16,178 nucleotides of DNA from JBLIAZ01 sp047631875 (GTDB lineage Bacteria > Bacteroidota > Bacteroidia > Flavobacteriales_C > GCA-002722245): NCBI GenBank assembly GCA_047631875.1, contig JBLIAZ010000031.1, positions 1 to 16,178 of the forward strand, in the 5' to 3' direction. How positions within the stretch are numbered: the first letter of the stretch is position 1; each line of letters opens with the position of its first letter. Shown one piece after another: positions 1-7,191 of this stretch. A program made the position numbers and the translations under genes. The notes under the pieces were generated by a model, which saw only the letters and a list, made by a program, of their open reading frames with translations, was not told the origin of the DNA and did not search any database.

Positions 1-844
1 TTCTTGATTCTGATTCAATTATTGGATTCGTAGGTATACTAGAATCACTTATAGGAAATTGAAACACTCCATCATTCAAAAAATATAAAGTATCTCTTGT
101 TCCATTTATCGCTAATTGGAAAGCTTCGGTACTGGTATTAAGTACAAAAGACTTCAATGAAGACAAAGTAGTCGGATCAATTTTATGAAGTCCATTTTTA
201 CACAACACCCAAAGCATTCCATTTTTATCCTCTACAATTGAAGATGGTGCAGCCGAGACTGTAATGCTGTCCACTAAAACATCTGTAGCAGCATCAATTA
301 CGTATACCTGGTCAGTTCCTTTGTTGCAAACAAAGACATTTCCAAATACCATTATCAATTCTTCTGTCCATCCTGTCACTTGAATTGACTTAATAATTTC
401 CAAAGTATTTAAATCAACAACGGCAATCGCACTAGCATACAAATCAGTTACATAAGCTTTGCTGTTACTCACAGTTAAAAAATACCGTGGTGAACTAAAT
501 CCAGCAATACTCCCTTTACTTTTAAAAGTAAATTGATCAACTAATTCCACTTTTCCTGAATTATTAACAACCAAATATAACGTGCTTCCTTTTTGATATA
601 TTGATTGTAATACGTCACCAATTTTAAACCCATTAGCATTCTCATACACTTTTGGACTATTTTCATTAGAGCCGTTATCGTAGTAGGAAAGTGATGCGTT
701 GCCAAACTGGAAATTACCCTCACTCCCTATGTACACTCCTTGATCCCCACTAATCCCAGATACAAAAACATGCTCCTCAGGACGGTCTTTTTTACAAGAG
801 CACAGCACAAACAGTAAAACAGCAACAACAAGTAATCTATTCAT
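1..844 (-). CDS. YncE/DUF5074-like beta-propeller surface lipoprotein, BtuG-like (3' end outside window)
   Basis: The frame stays open from an ATG at 844 to the window edge, giving 281 codons without a stop, so the C-terminus is missing. The N-terminus is a lipoprotein signal: MNRLLVVAVLLFVLCSC with Cys17 as the lipidated residue, followed by KKDRPEE, an acidic/lysine stretch like the Bacteroidota surface-export signal. The body holds repeating short strands of the YncE/DUF5074 kind, for example GSEGNFQFGNASLSYYD, KAYVTDLYASAIAVVDL and NVFVCNKGTDQVYVIDA, as expected for a seven-bladed propeller. In gut Bacteroides, BtuG is a YncE-like surface lipoprotein that captures cobalamin and caps BtuB. 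Position at the distal end of a B12-riboswitch operon that begins with a BtuB-like receptor makes the same role likely here. The start overlaps the stop of the upstream gene by 8 nt (ATGAATAG), which suggests translational coupling. The propeller family call is firm; the B12 role is inferred from context. Confidence 0.8.
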   Translation of the reverse strand, partial: MNRLLVVAVLLFVLCSCKKDRPEEHVFVSGISGDQGVYIGSEGNFQFGNASLSYYDNGSNENSPKVYENANGFKIGDVLQSIYQKGSTLYLVVNNSGKVELVDQFTFKSKGSIAGFSSPRYFLTVSNSKAYVTDLYASAIAVVDLNTLEIIKSIQVTGWTEELIMVFGNVFVCNKGTDQVYVIDAATDVLVDSITVSAAPSSIVEDKNGMLWVLCKNGLHKIDPTTLSSLKSFVLNTSTEAFQLAINGTRDTLYFLNDGVFQFPISDSSIPTNPIIESESR

Positions 845-1832
845 TGACAACAGTAATTTTTTGACCGTATGAATTATTCAAAGTAACCACCTCGACAAAG
901 TATATTCCAGGACTCAAAGTACTCGTACTAATGTTAAGTCCGATTGAACTTTTTAGCACTAACACACCAAACAAATTGAAAATTTTTACTTGCTCGATAC
1001 GCTCCTCAAGTTTTATAGAAAAATGATCTAACACTGGGTTTGGGTACAAAAGAACTTCCTTCACACCCGTTACTTGAACAACATCGGTACTCGATGAATT
1101 AATAACCCCTACACCATCTAAATCAAACCCTGAAGACGCAAATTCCGTAGGCCAAGGGTCGTTGATGATATTTCCCGATGTATCGTACGAAGCATATTGA
1201 GTATCTATTGTACCTATCACATCAATTATTTTCACGTGAGTTATGGCATTTACATCCAGAGCTGGTTCATCAACCAATTCTTCCAAATCAAAAGGAGTCC
1301 CATATTTACTAGCGTACTTTCCAGCCAAATTATTGATTTTCGTGGCTTCAAGCGTTCCAAAACTCCCTACTTGAATCGATGTCTGAGTCAAGGAAGAAGC
1401 AGGAAACCTGAAATAATTGATCCCATCAGAACTCACCTCCACAAATGCCAATTCTAAAAAATCGCCATCGAATGAATTTTCGAAAACAGCAAAATCAGGT
1501 CCTGCACCATTGATAATAGGACTAGAAAACTGCACCACAGCACTTCCTCCATCACCTAAACTTACCACTGTTAAACCGGTAGCAATACCTACCACGGACT
1601 CGCCACTTCCTACCGAAGCATCACCCAATGTACTGTTTGAAATATCTTGTAAACCGAGCTGCACATCACACGAAATAGCCCAGCTAATAATAGCTGAACT
1701 ATCCTTGTGTATAGCTGTAGTACCCACTTCCCCTGCGGAAGCCGCATACTGAGCACGAACCATTGTGCTCAATAGCAGCAACATTAAGCAACAACTATTC
1801 TTTAATGAACTTTCCCTGAGTAAGTACCCCAT
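837..1832 (-). CDS. T9SS-secreted surface protein of a B12-operon-associated family, function unknown
   Basis: 331 residues. A signal peptide ends near residue 28 (hydrophobic LMLLLLSTMVRAQ). A conserved globular domain spans about residues 30-245, and a T9SS type A sorting domain spans 259-331 (LLYPNP at 261-266, GIYFVEV at 309-315). The globular domain has features of a widespread bacterial surface family: ISWAISCDVQLG, SLGDGGSAV, a GPDFAVFENSF motif at 111-121, AFVEVSSDGINYFRF at 129-143, then NNLAGKY and a C-terminal SSGFDLDGVGVI. I know of similar proteins beside BtuB-like receptors in Bacteroidota, but no biochemical function. The FEN and SSDG motifs and the many Asp/Asn residues would suit calcium or ligand binding by a beta-sandwich; that is inference. 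The ATG at 1832 overlaps the upstream gene by 38 nt. An in-frame ATG at 1784 would shorten the signal peptide and drop its basic residues, so I prefer 1832, but the start is uncertain. Confidence 0.8.
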   Translation of the reverse strand: MGYLLRESSLKNSCCLMLLLLSTMVRAQYAASAGEVGTTAIHKDSSAIISWAISCDVQLGLQDISNSTLGDASVGSGESVVGIATGLTVVSLGDGGSAVVQFSSPIINGAGPDFAVFENSFDGDFLELAFVEVSSDGINYFRFPASSLTQTSIQVGSFGTLEATKINNLAGKYASKYGTPFDLEELVDEPALDVNAITHVKIIDVIGTIDTQYASYDTSGNIINDPWPTEFASSGFDLDGVGVINSSSTDVVQVTGVKEVLLYPNPVLDHFSIKLEERIEQVKIFNLFGVLVLKSSIGLNISTSTLSPGIYFVEVVTLNNSYGQKITVVNE

Positions 1833-2757
1833 TAGACAATGTGTTTAAAATATAAATACCTCCTTTTAAATTACCTACATCAAAAGTAGTAAGCTCAGAA
1901 GAAACAATTGCTTTCTTTACCACTTTTCCCATCACATCAATTATTTGCAGTACCGATCCTGCAACCGCACCCTTCACATTTAATATGTCGTAACTCGGAT
2001 TTGGATATAAATTTACACCGGCAATATGTTGCTCTTCAACTGAAATAGGAACTCCACTAGTAACGAAATTATCCATGCAAAAATAAGCTGGCGTATTCAT
2101 TCCCCAAGCCCCTACGTCAGACGAATTCAATGAAAAAACCAAACTGTCAATGTATCCCAACGATTGCAAGTTTACCCACTGCCAATCCTTAACTATGTAG
2201 TCTTTTGAGTTGTCGGAATCTCTGAAGTCAGCTAAATAAAAATTAACGGAATCAGTAGTCAAACTTCCATTTACATAAGCTTTGATGGTTAATAAAAACC
2301 AATCTGGATCATCACCAGTAACTCCTCCAAACTTTTTCGCAAACGAATCACCACTTCCCATACTCCTTGCAGCATAAGTTCCATTAGTAACATACATTCC
2401 ATCAGCTTGTTTTCCAGCCCATGAACTAGTCAAAATTACTTTTGCACCAGTTTTCCCAACTACATAATTAGCAGAACCAGCGTAACCACTTCCTGCTCTT
2501 GAACCGTAATTATTATTTAAACCAGCCGTAACACTGTCCTTTACATTTGAAAATGCCCAACCAGCTTCCCACCATGCACCAAATTTGTTTGGAAAATCAG
2601 CGTCTCCACTATTAAATGTACTGTCCGCCGAAGACGCAGTTCCAGTCCAGTAAGTCCCTGCTGCCAATGGTAAGTTTTCAAAATCAGAAGTCACTTGAGC
2701 ATTTACACTCACCACTCCCATCATTAAACTCATTGAAATTAGTAGTCCTTTTTTCAT
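1795..2757 (-). CDS. DUF4465 family protein with T9SS sorting domain, putative corrinoid-binding surface protein
   Basis: 320 residues. The signal peptide MKKGLLISMSLMMGVVSVNA is cleaved before Gln21. A DUF4465 domain spans about 24-235: it opens with DFENLPLAAGTYWTG, continues with WAFSNVKDS and NNNYGSRAGSGYAGSANYVV, and closes with AYFCMDNFV. A T9SS type A sorting domain lies at 249-320 (NLYPNP, then GGIYIL and GKFIKE at the end). DUF4465 proteins are commonly encoded beside BtuB-like receptors. From memory they overlap the BtuH group of surface B12-binding lipoproteins of Bacteroides, but I am not certain of that equivalence. Here the protein has no lipobox and would be delivered through T9SS instead. 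Its ATG overlaps the TGA of the receptor gene as ATGA, so the two are probably translated together. The family call is confident; corrinoid binding is inferred from the riboswitch and neighbours. Confidence 0.85.
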   Translation of the reverse strand: MKKGLLISMSLMMGVVSVNAQVTSDFENLPLAAGTYWTGTASSADSTFNSGDADFPNKFGAWWEAGWAFSNVKDSVTAGLNNNYGSRAGSGYAGSANYVVGKTGAKVILTSSWAGKQADGMYVTNGTYAARSMGSGDSFAKKFGGVTGDDPDWFLLTIKAYVNGSLTTDSVNFYLADFRDSDNSKDYIVKDWQWVNLQSLGYIDSLVFSLNSSDVGAWGMNTPAYFCMDNFVTSGVPISVEEQHIAGVNLYPNPSYDILNVKGAVAGSVLQIIDVMGKVVKKAIVSSELTTFDVGNLKGGIYILNTLSNGVLTQGKFIKE

Positions 2758-4676
2758 GATTTTTTATTGTTTAAAGGTTTATATAAGTTGACGTTAAATC
2801 CAAATGAATAATTAATTAATGGCATAGGTCTAAAAGCTATTCTCACGTACTCCTCACCCCAAATATTTTCAATCCCAAAGTATCCTTCGAATTTATAATT
2901 CCCTTTTATTCCATTAAAGGAAACGTGCACAGCCCCCACATCAAAAGGGGATAAGTACTCCGAATTATCACTTGTAGTAAATGTGTAACCCGTATAATTA
3001 TGCCTGTACGAAACTGAATATTGTTTTTTAGAAAGCACCAGTTTGACAAACCCTGAGTACCTTGGAGTATAAATGAGTTGCTTAGTAAAAGAATTATCAC
3101 CTGCACTCAAAGCCTGTTCATTGGTTGACAACACATAATTCGTCAATAACTTCAAGGAAACTTTCATGTCATCTTTCAAAAACGTGATGTCCGACAAACT
3201 TTCCATCCCTCTGCTCCATACTTTCTTAATGTTTTCGGGAGACCACACTGTGCCACTTGGAACCCAAGCAATCCAATTGTTGATGTTTTTGTTAAATAAA
3301 GTAATTTCTGAATTCGCCCCTACATTAGCCTTGTCCTTCATTTCAAGTGCTAAACCAACTTCCTCGCTAAACCCATTTTCAGGCAGCAAATTAATGTTCC
3401 CACCAGGATTCCAATATTTATCGTTTAATGTTGGCACCCTATACACGCTGGACACTTTCGACTTCAACTGCAAAAAGGAATTCAATTTAAAAGTATTTTG
3501 GAATGAAAATGTCGGGGTCAATAAACTACTTTGAATCATTGTGACCCTCCCCGACAACACAGCAAAAATCTTTTTATTTTCCCCCTTGTACTTAATAAAG
3601 GAATAAATAGACGATCTATTTTCGTCCACCTTACCTCCATAATTTGTTGTTTCAGAAAACACGTAACTGTTGTATAAACCACTGCTAACAACAAAGATCT
3701 TAGATAATTCCCTGTCATAACTCAATTCAGAAAGCAAACTCTTAGCGTTGTTATCAGCAAAAATCACTGCCGTTGAATCTTGAAAGCCAATAGTTTCATT
3801 AAAATAGCCCAACTTTACTTTCACTTTATTGCGCCTCTTAAACCACAGGTAATTAACCATCATCCTTGTGCTTTCATCTTGCTGCGATGCAGTACTAGAA
3901 CTTTGAAATAAGATTGGCGGAATATTCCTGTGAGCATTTTGATACCAAACTGAAACCTGAATTTTTTTATTGTGCTTAATCCGGTATTGCAAATCTGTCA
4001 ACAATCCAAACGCCAAATAATCAGTATGTTGCTGCAATACCAAAGAATCATTTCCGTTGAACGCTTTAAAATATGGAAAATTATTTTTCGCCTGTGAACG
4101 AAACAACGACAAAGAAAAAGTCATTTTTTCCTGACTAATTTCAGTTTTTACCGACTGCGTATTTAAACCAAAACTACCTAAAGATGCGCCCAAAGAGTAG
4201 ACGTTTCCTTTTCCAAAAGAACTTTTATTGTTCAAATGAATTGAACCTCCTAATGCACCACTCCCCCATTGTGCCGTTTCACCTCCATATTGTAAGGAAA
4301 TTTCGTTGAAAAATGAACTTGGAATTAAGGAAAAATCAAGGATCCCATTCATGCTGCTGTTCAATGAAAACCCATTCCACAAAACAGCTGTTTGACTTGC
4401 GTTACCGCCCCTAAAAGAAGACGTAGCTAAACTTCCAGTCCCGTATGACTTAATAAACATGGAACTTTCTGCACTAAGTAAATCAGCTAAATTCTTGTTT
4501 TTGAATTGAGACAAGACCAAACTGTCGTAACTGATTGACTTACTCCCTATAGAAAACACTTTTAACCTATTATTGGATATTTCCAACGGTTCGAGTGCCA
4601 CCAAAATAGTATCCTCTTGCGCTTGAGCTCGCGCAAAAAAAACTAAACTATACATTAGTAAAATAACCTTTTCCAT
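2754..4676 (-). CDS. btuB: TonB-dependent outer-membrane receptor, BtuB-like (cobalamin/corrinoid)
   Basis: 640 residues, close to the roughly 600-650 usual for BtuB-type receptors. A signal peptide ends at about residue 20 (FFARAQAQ). A plug domain lies at about 45-150 with the typical run SFRGGNASQTAVLWNGFSLN and then QYGGETAQWGSGALGGSIHLN. The rest is a 22-strand type barrel of alternating aromatic strands, ending in a SFGFNVNLYK strand before a short basic tail. No clear TonB box was identified; the region at 25-35 (LVALEPLEI) is the likely place. The protein would import a corrinoid across the outer membrane using TonB energy. The specificity rests on the cobalamin riboswitch just upstream and on the BtuG-like gene in the same operon. 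The ATG at 4676 was chosen because upstream in-frame codons quickly reach a stop (TGA at 4682-4680). A 5-6 bp hairpin at 4678-4691 sits immediately before the start. Confidence 0.9.
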   Translation of the reverse strand: MEKVILLMYSLVFFARAQAQEDTILVALEPLEISNNRLKVFSIGSKSISYDSLVLSQFKNKNLADLLSAESSMFIKSYGTGSLATSSFRGGNASQTAVLWNGFSLNSSMNGILDFSLIPSSFFNEISLQYGGETAQWGSGALGGSIHLNNKSSFGKGNVYSLGASLGSFGLNTQSVKTEISQEKMTFSLSLFRSQAKNNFPYFKAFNGNDSLVLQQHTDYLAFGLLTDLQYRIKHNKKIQVSVWYQNAHRNIPPILFQSSSTASQQDESTRMMVNYLWFKRRNKVKVKLGYFNETIGFQDSTAVIFADNNAKSLLSELSYDRELSKIFVVSSGLYNSYVFSETTNYGGKVDENRSSIYSFIKYKGENKKIFAVLSGRVTMIQSSLLTPTFSFQNTFKLNSFLQLKSKVSSVYRVPTLNDKYWNPGGNINLLPENGFSEEVGLALEMKDKANVGANSEITLFNKNINNWIAWVPSGTVWSPENIKKVWSRGMESLSDITFLKDDMKVSLKLLTNYVLSTNEQALSAGDNSFTKQLIYTPRYSGFVKLVLSKKQYSVSYRHNYTGYTFTTSDNSEYLSPFDVGAVHVSFNGIKGNYKFEGYFGIENIWGEEYVRIAFRPMPLINYSFGFNVNLYKPLNNKKS

Positions 4677-4677
4677 T

Positions 4678-4691
4678 CATCAAGTTTGATG
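4678..4691 (-). promoter_or_regulatory. Hairpin abutting the btuB start codon (possible translational control)
   Basis: On the minus strand CATCAAACTTGATG forms a stem of CATCA with TGATG around AACT (6 bp if the loop is two bases). It ends two bases before the ATG at 4676, where a ribosome must land. Bacteroidota cobalamin riboswitches often act on translation, so this could be the switchable element. No pairing with the aptamer was tested. Confidence 0.35.
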
Positions 4692-4750
4692 CATGAAACT
4701 TTCAGGTATAAACAATGGAAACAAGCCCGAAAAGGCGAATCGTTCCACTA

Positions 4751-4930
4751 GCTTTTATCCCGAAAGCATCACGTATAACATAATAACGGCAGGTCTTCTG
4801 ACTTACACCTCGTTTCTGAGTCTTCCCATTCAAAAAGAACAGTGACGTTGTTCAAAAACAAATTTGGTGCTTACAGCAGCGGGAACTGTTCAGGATTTTC
4901 ACCCGATTCCCTTTTAATCGAACCCCAAGA
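4751..4930 (-). ncRNA. Cobalamin riboswitch with kissing-loop hairpin
   Basis: Read on the minus strand, the aptamer starts near 4930 and shows the class hallmarks in order: AAAAGGGAATCGGGTGAAAA, AATCC, the P5-L5 arm ACAG-UUCCCGCUG-CUGU (4889-4873) followed by AAGC, a variable arm GGGAAGACUC, and the B12 box AGTCAGAAGACCTGCC at 4803-4788. Downstream, a hairpin GCTTT-CGGGATA-AAAGC (4767-4751) presents CGGGA (4762-4758), which is exactly complementary to UCCCG in L5 (4884-4880). This is the ligand-dependent L5-L13 kissing interaction known from this riboswitch class. Binding of adenosyl- or related cobalamin should repress the downstream btuB operon. The aptamer's 5' boundary is approximate. 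Confidence 0.95.
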
Positions 4931-4973
4931 TCAATATTAAATCTATCTAAAAGTTCAAACCAAAATTACAACA

Positions 4974-5000
4974 CAAATGTAGATAAGAATTTAGAAACAA
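4974..5000 (-). promoter_or_regulatory. Candidate promoter of the B12 operon
   Basis: On the minus strand, TACATTTG (4981-4974) matches the Bacteroidota -7 box TAnnTTTG, with TTG at 5000-4998 as a -33 element and a 16-nt spacer, one base under the usual 17-23. A second -7 match, TAATTTTG (4968-4961), lies just downstream but lacks a TTG at the right distance. Either would start transcription shortly before the aptamer. Confidence 0.55.
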
Positions 5001-5018
5001 AACCTAACGAACGTCAGG
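4995..5018 (-). terminator. Rho-independent terminator of the 5032-7065 operon
   Basis: On the minus strand the stem CCTGAC, loop GTTC and arm GTTAGG (5018-5003, one G-U pair) are followed directly by TTTTGTTT. It lies 13 nt past the stop of the gene ending at 5032. Its T-tract overlaps the -33 box proposed for the B12 operon, so the two units are packed without spare DNA. Confidence 0.75.
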
Positions 5019-5031
5019 AAATGTAAAAAAA

Positions 5032-6516
5032 TTATTTCCAATGATACCTTAAGGAAATGCTCAAATTAGAATTTCTGTCGAACTTCAAATTACTAAAATA
5101 CGAATCGTCCGTCAAGTCTTGGAGCCCCAAACTGCCTTTAAAACCCAGAGAAACTCTATCTATTAAAAAATAATCAAGACCAAAAGTAAAGTTAAACATG
5201 GTCCTGTTTAAGCTTGAAAAATCATTATTGACAACCACGGACTCTTCTTTGGTCGTCCAACTATCCACTTCGTCCCATTCATCCATGGTTACTTTGTTGT
5301 GGATCAAATACTCTATGCTTAACCCTGCTGTAGCACGAAACCTTTTTACTGCATATTGCAATTCCAAAGGCAATAATACTGAACCGACAAGCACTGCTTT
5401 TTCCCTGAGGTGATGGTACCCTCTAATGACTTCCTGATTATTTTGAGCTATCGGAACAAACAAAGTATCGGGTGTTACAATCGGTTGACTAGGTGCGGAA
5501 GATGAACTTGACGGAGAATTGCTCACCAAGGCAACATTGATTGCTGTCACAGTAAAATCTGGACTAGACACAGAATTTATTGGTTGATTACCAGCATTGT
5601 CAGTAGTAGTCTCTACAACAACCCATTCTTCATCATCGATCACAGTGCGGGAATCTATTAATTCTGTTGGATCAGTGACAGCATAACTTTCCTCACTCTT
5701 TGCTTGATGAATACTTTTGTAATTATTGTATTGTAAACCACCTGCTAAAACTAAATTTTTCGTGATATTTTTTCCCAACAAAAATCCCACATTATACGAC
5801 AACTGTATTTTCGCTTTGTCTTCCCCTTCCCTGAAACCGGGATGTGCCATCGCTGAAATAAAAACCTCTTTTCTAAACATTATTGACTTTGTCTCTTCGT
5901 GAAGAATTTTGCTTAAAATAAAATCGGAATTTTTGAGACGAAAATCTACAAGCATTGGGCTAATGTCCACTTCTGAAAAATTCCCGTTCTCAGAATGGGC
6001 AGTTGGCAATTCTGCACTTACTTGATTGGTATGAACATTAACTAATGATAAGGTGCCTTGCTGATTAGGAGATTCGTCAAGCACATCATTCCCTATGCGG
6101 GCACTCCCACTTATGACTTGCTTAGTTAAATCTACATAAGAACCTTTCACAACAGTCCTCTTACTTGTCAAGTTAACACCACCAACTTGCCTTTGGTCCA
6201 AGTCACCACTAATAGACTCACCCTTAACTACTTCATTGTTTTTCAACTCATCAATTTCTGTAATTACGGATGCATCCAGCCCTCCATCATTGCTGGTGTT
6301 TTCAGATCGGTTTTGCAAGTCATTCAATTCACTCACATTTCCAATTGGGGCAACTAATAATGCAGTTACCATTAGCAGTGCTGCAACACCAGACCACCTC
6401 AGCAAAGCAATCGTCCTCCTTCTCGATTCCTCTTTCAGGATGAGATTTTCCGCTTTAATCCAATCACTTTGATTGTACTTAAATTTGGATTTTATGTTAT
6501 TCTCTGTATCCTTCAT
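5032..6516 (-). CDS. Membrane-anchored protein with barrel-like C-terminal half, partner of the ECF sigma factor
   Basis: 494 residues, not assignable to a named family. A basic cytoplasmic N-terminus of about 36 residues (EESRRRTIALLRW at its end) precedes one transmembrane segment at about 38-57. A long polar linker spans about 60-210. From about 215 on, amphipathic beta strands appear (QLSYNVGFLLGKN, NLVLAGGLQYNNY, ALVLVGSVLLPLELQYAV-like strands, FNFTFGLDYFLIDRVSLGFKG, SNLSISLRYHWK). These look like a small outer-membrane barrel, interrupted by a Ser-rich loop at 336-343 (SSSSSAPS). The ATG follows the sigma-factor stop with no gap (TAAATG), so the two are surely co-translated. In Bacteroidota such gene pairs are common, and the membrane protein may act as anti-sigma factor through its N-terminus; that is inferred from position and topology, and no classic FecR or zinc anti-sigma motif was seen. 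Confidence 0.8.
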   Translation of the reverse strand: MKDTENNIKSKFKYNQSDWIKAENLILKEESRRRTIALLRWSGVAALLMVTALLVAPIGNVSELNDLQNRSENTSNDGGLDASVITEIDELKNNEVVKGESISGDLDQRQVGGVNLTSKRTVVKGSYVDLTKQVISGSARIGNDVLDESPNQQGTLSLVNVHTNQVSAELPTAHSENGNFSEVDISPMLVDFRLKNSDFILSKILHEETKSIMFRKEVFISAMAHPGFREGEDKAKIQLSYNVGFLLGKNITKNLVLAGGLQYNNYKSIHQAKSEESYAVTDPTELIDSRTVIDDEEWVVVETTTDNAGNQPINSVSSPDFTVTAINVALVSNSPSSSSSAPSQPIVTPDTLFVPIAQNNQEVIRGYHHLREKAVLVGSVLLPLELQYAVKRFRATAGLSIEYLIHNKVTMDEWDEVDSWTTKEESVVVNNDFSSLNRTMFNFTFGLDYFLIDRVSLGFKGSLGLQDLTDDSYFSNLKFDRNSNLSISLRYHWK

Positions 6517-7065
6517 TTAAAAAATAAAAACATTAAAAACGTTTGTCACAATTTTTTTCAGCTGTTGCCTAGCATTAGACACATGCCATTTTGATGTCCC
6601 TGTGCTGATGTTAAGAATTTTCCCTATTTCTTTGTGTGAAAATCCTTCCATCGCAAATAAACTAAATACTTTTTGAGAAGCTGGGGGTAATTTTTTCAAA
6701 ATAGTATCTACTAGTTCCTGTTCCTGTCTTTGCTCATCCTCGTTGAATGTATTTTCACTTTCCTGATCAAAAGAATTGGATTCCATTTGAATGTTGCTGT
6801 CAATTATCTTCCGGTATCTTTTTGACTTTCGATACTCATCAATTAACGCATTAATTGCAATGGTTTTTGCCCATTTACTGAAGTCCCTTGATTGATCAAA
6901 TTTGTTCAAGGAGAAAATAATTTTTACAAATACCTGATTGTACATTTCTCTAGCTAGCTCCTCTTGCTTCATGTATTTGTAGCAAACAGGCATTAGCAAA
7001 TGAAAACAATGCTCGTGTAACACGGATTGAGATTTCCGATCCTTAGCCAAACATTTATTTATCAA
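6517..7065 (-). CDS. ECF-type RNA polymerase sigma factor
   Basis: About 182 residues. Region 2 spans about 18-85 and ends in DFSKWAKTIAINALIDEYRK, the typical -10 recognition helix context. Region 4 spans about 119-170 with LPPASQKVFSLFAMEGFSHK, EIGKILNISTGTSKWHVSNA and RQQLKK, the helix-turn-helix that reads the -35 box. No extra C-terminal domain is present. The start is uncertain. The listed frame begins at a TTG (7065, MINKCLAKDRKSQ). Four codons upstream an ATT at 7077 would give xNKELINKCLAKDR, which fits the usual ECF beginning (xxELIxxCLxxDxxAQ) better, and no ATG exists in frame. It directs transcription of an unknown regulon, probably including its own operon, and is followed without gap by its membrane partner. 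Confidence 0.92.
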   Translation of the reverse strand: MINKCLAKDRKSQSVLHEHCFHLLMPVCYKYMKQEELAREMYNQVFVKIIFSLNKFDQSRDFSKWAKTIAINALIDEYRKSKRYRKIIDSNIQMESNSFDQESENTFNEDEQRQEQELVDTILKKLPPASQKVFSLFAMEGFSHKEIGKILNISTGTSKWHVSNARQQLKKIVTNVFNVFIF

Positions 7066-7094
7066 TTCTTTATTAATACCTATGTATTTAATGA

Positions 7095-7127
7095 ATAAAT
7101 GAGAGAAGCAAAACTTCTCTCATTTAT
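7095..7127. terminator. Perfect 14-bp inverted repeat, probable terminator of the Kazal gene
   Basis: Arms ATAAATGAGAGAAG (7095-7108) and its exact complement (7114-7127) flank a 5-base loop. It sits 65-97 nt after the stop of the Kazal gene and about 18-30 nt before the sigma-factor start. The downstream T-run on the minus strand is weak (ATTTATTCATTAAATAC), so termination may be partial and the hairpin may also stabilise the mRNA. Confidence 0.6.
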
Positions 7128-7191
7128 CAATTTACAACTCTTATTTAAAGTTAGCAAACACCAACCCTCAATAGTGAAGCTTCCTTGCCAT

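Noticed and set aside
541..723. A 60-codon minus-strand frame inside the lipoprotein gene
   Set aside because: It lies out of frame within the propeller lipoprotein, which reads open from 844 to the window edge with a proper signal peptide.
1197..1752. Two plus-strand frames opposite the T9SS surface protein
   Set aside because: Both are antisense shadows of a gene with signal peptide, conserved domain and sorting domain; neither has a credible start region.
4680..4694. Four-codon upstream frame before btuB as a leader peptide
   Set aside because: Too short to judge and easily found by chance; kept only as part of the start-site observation.
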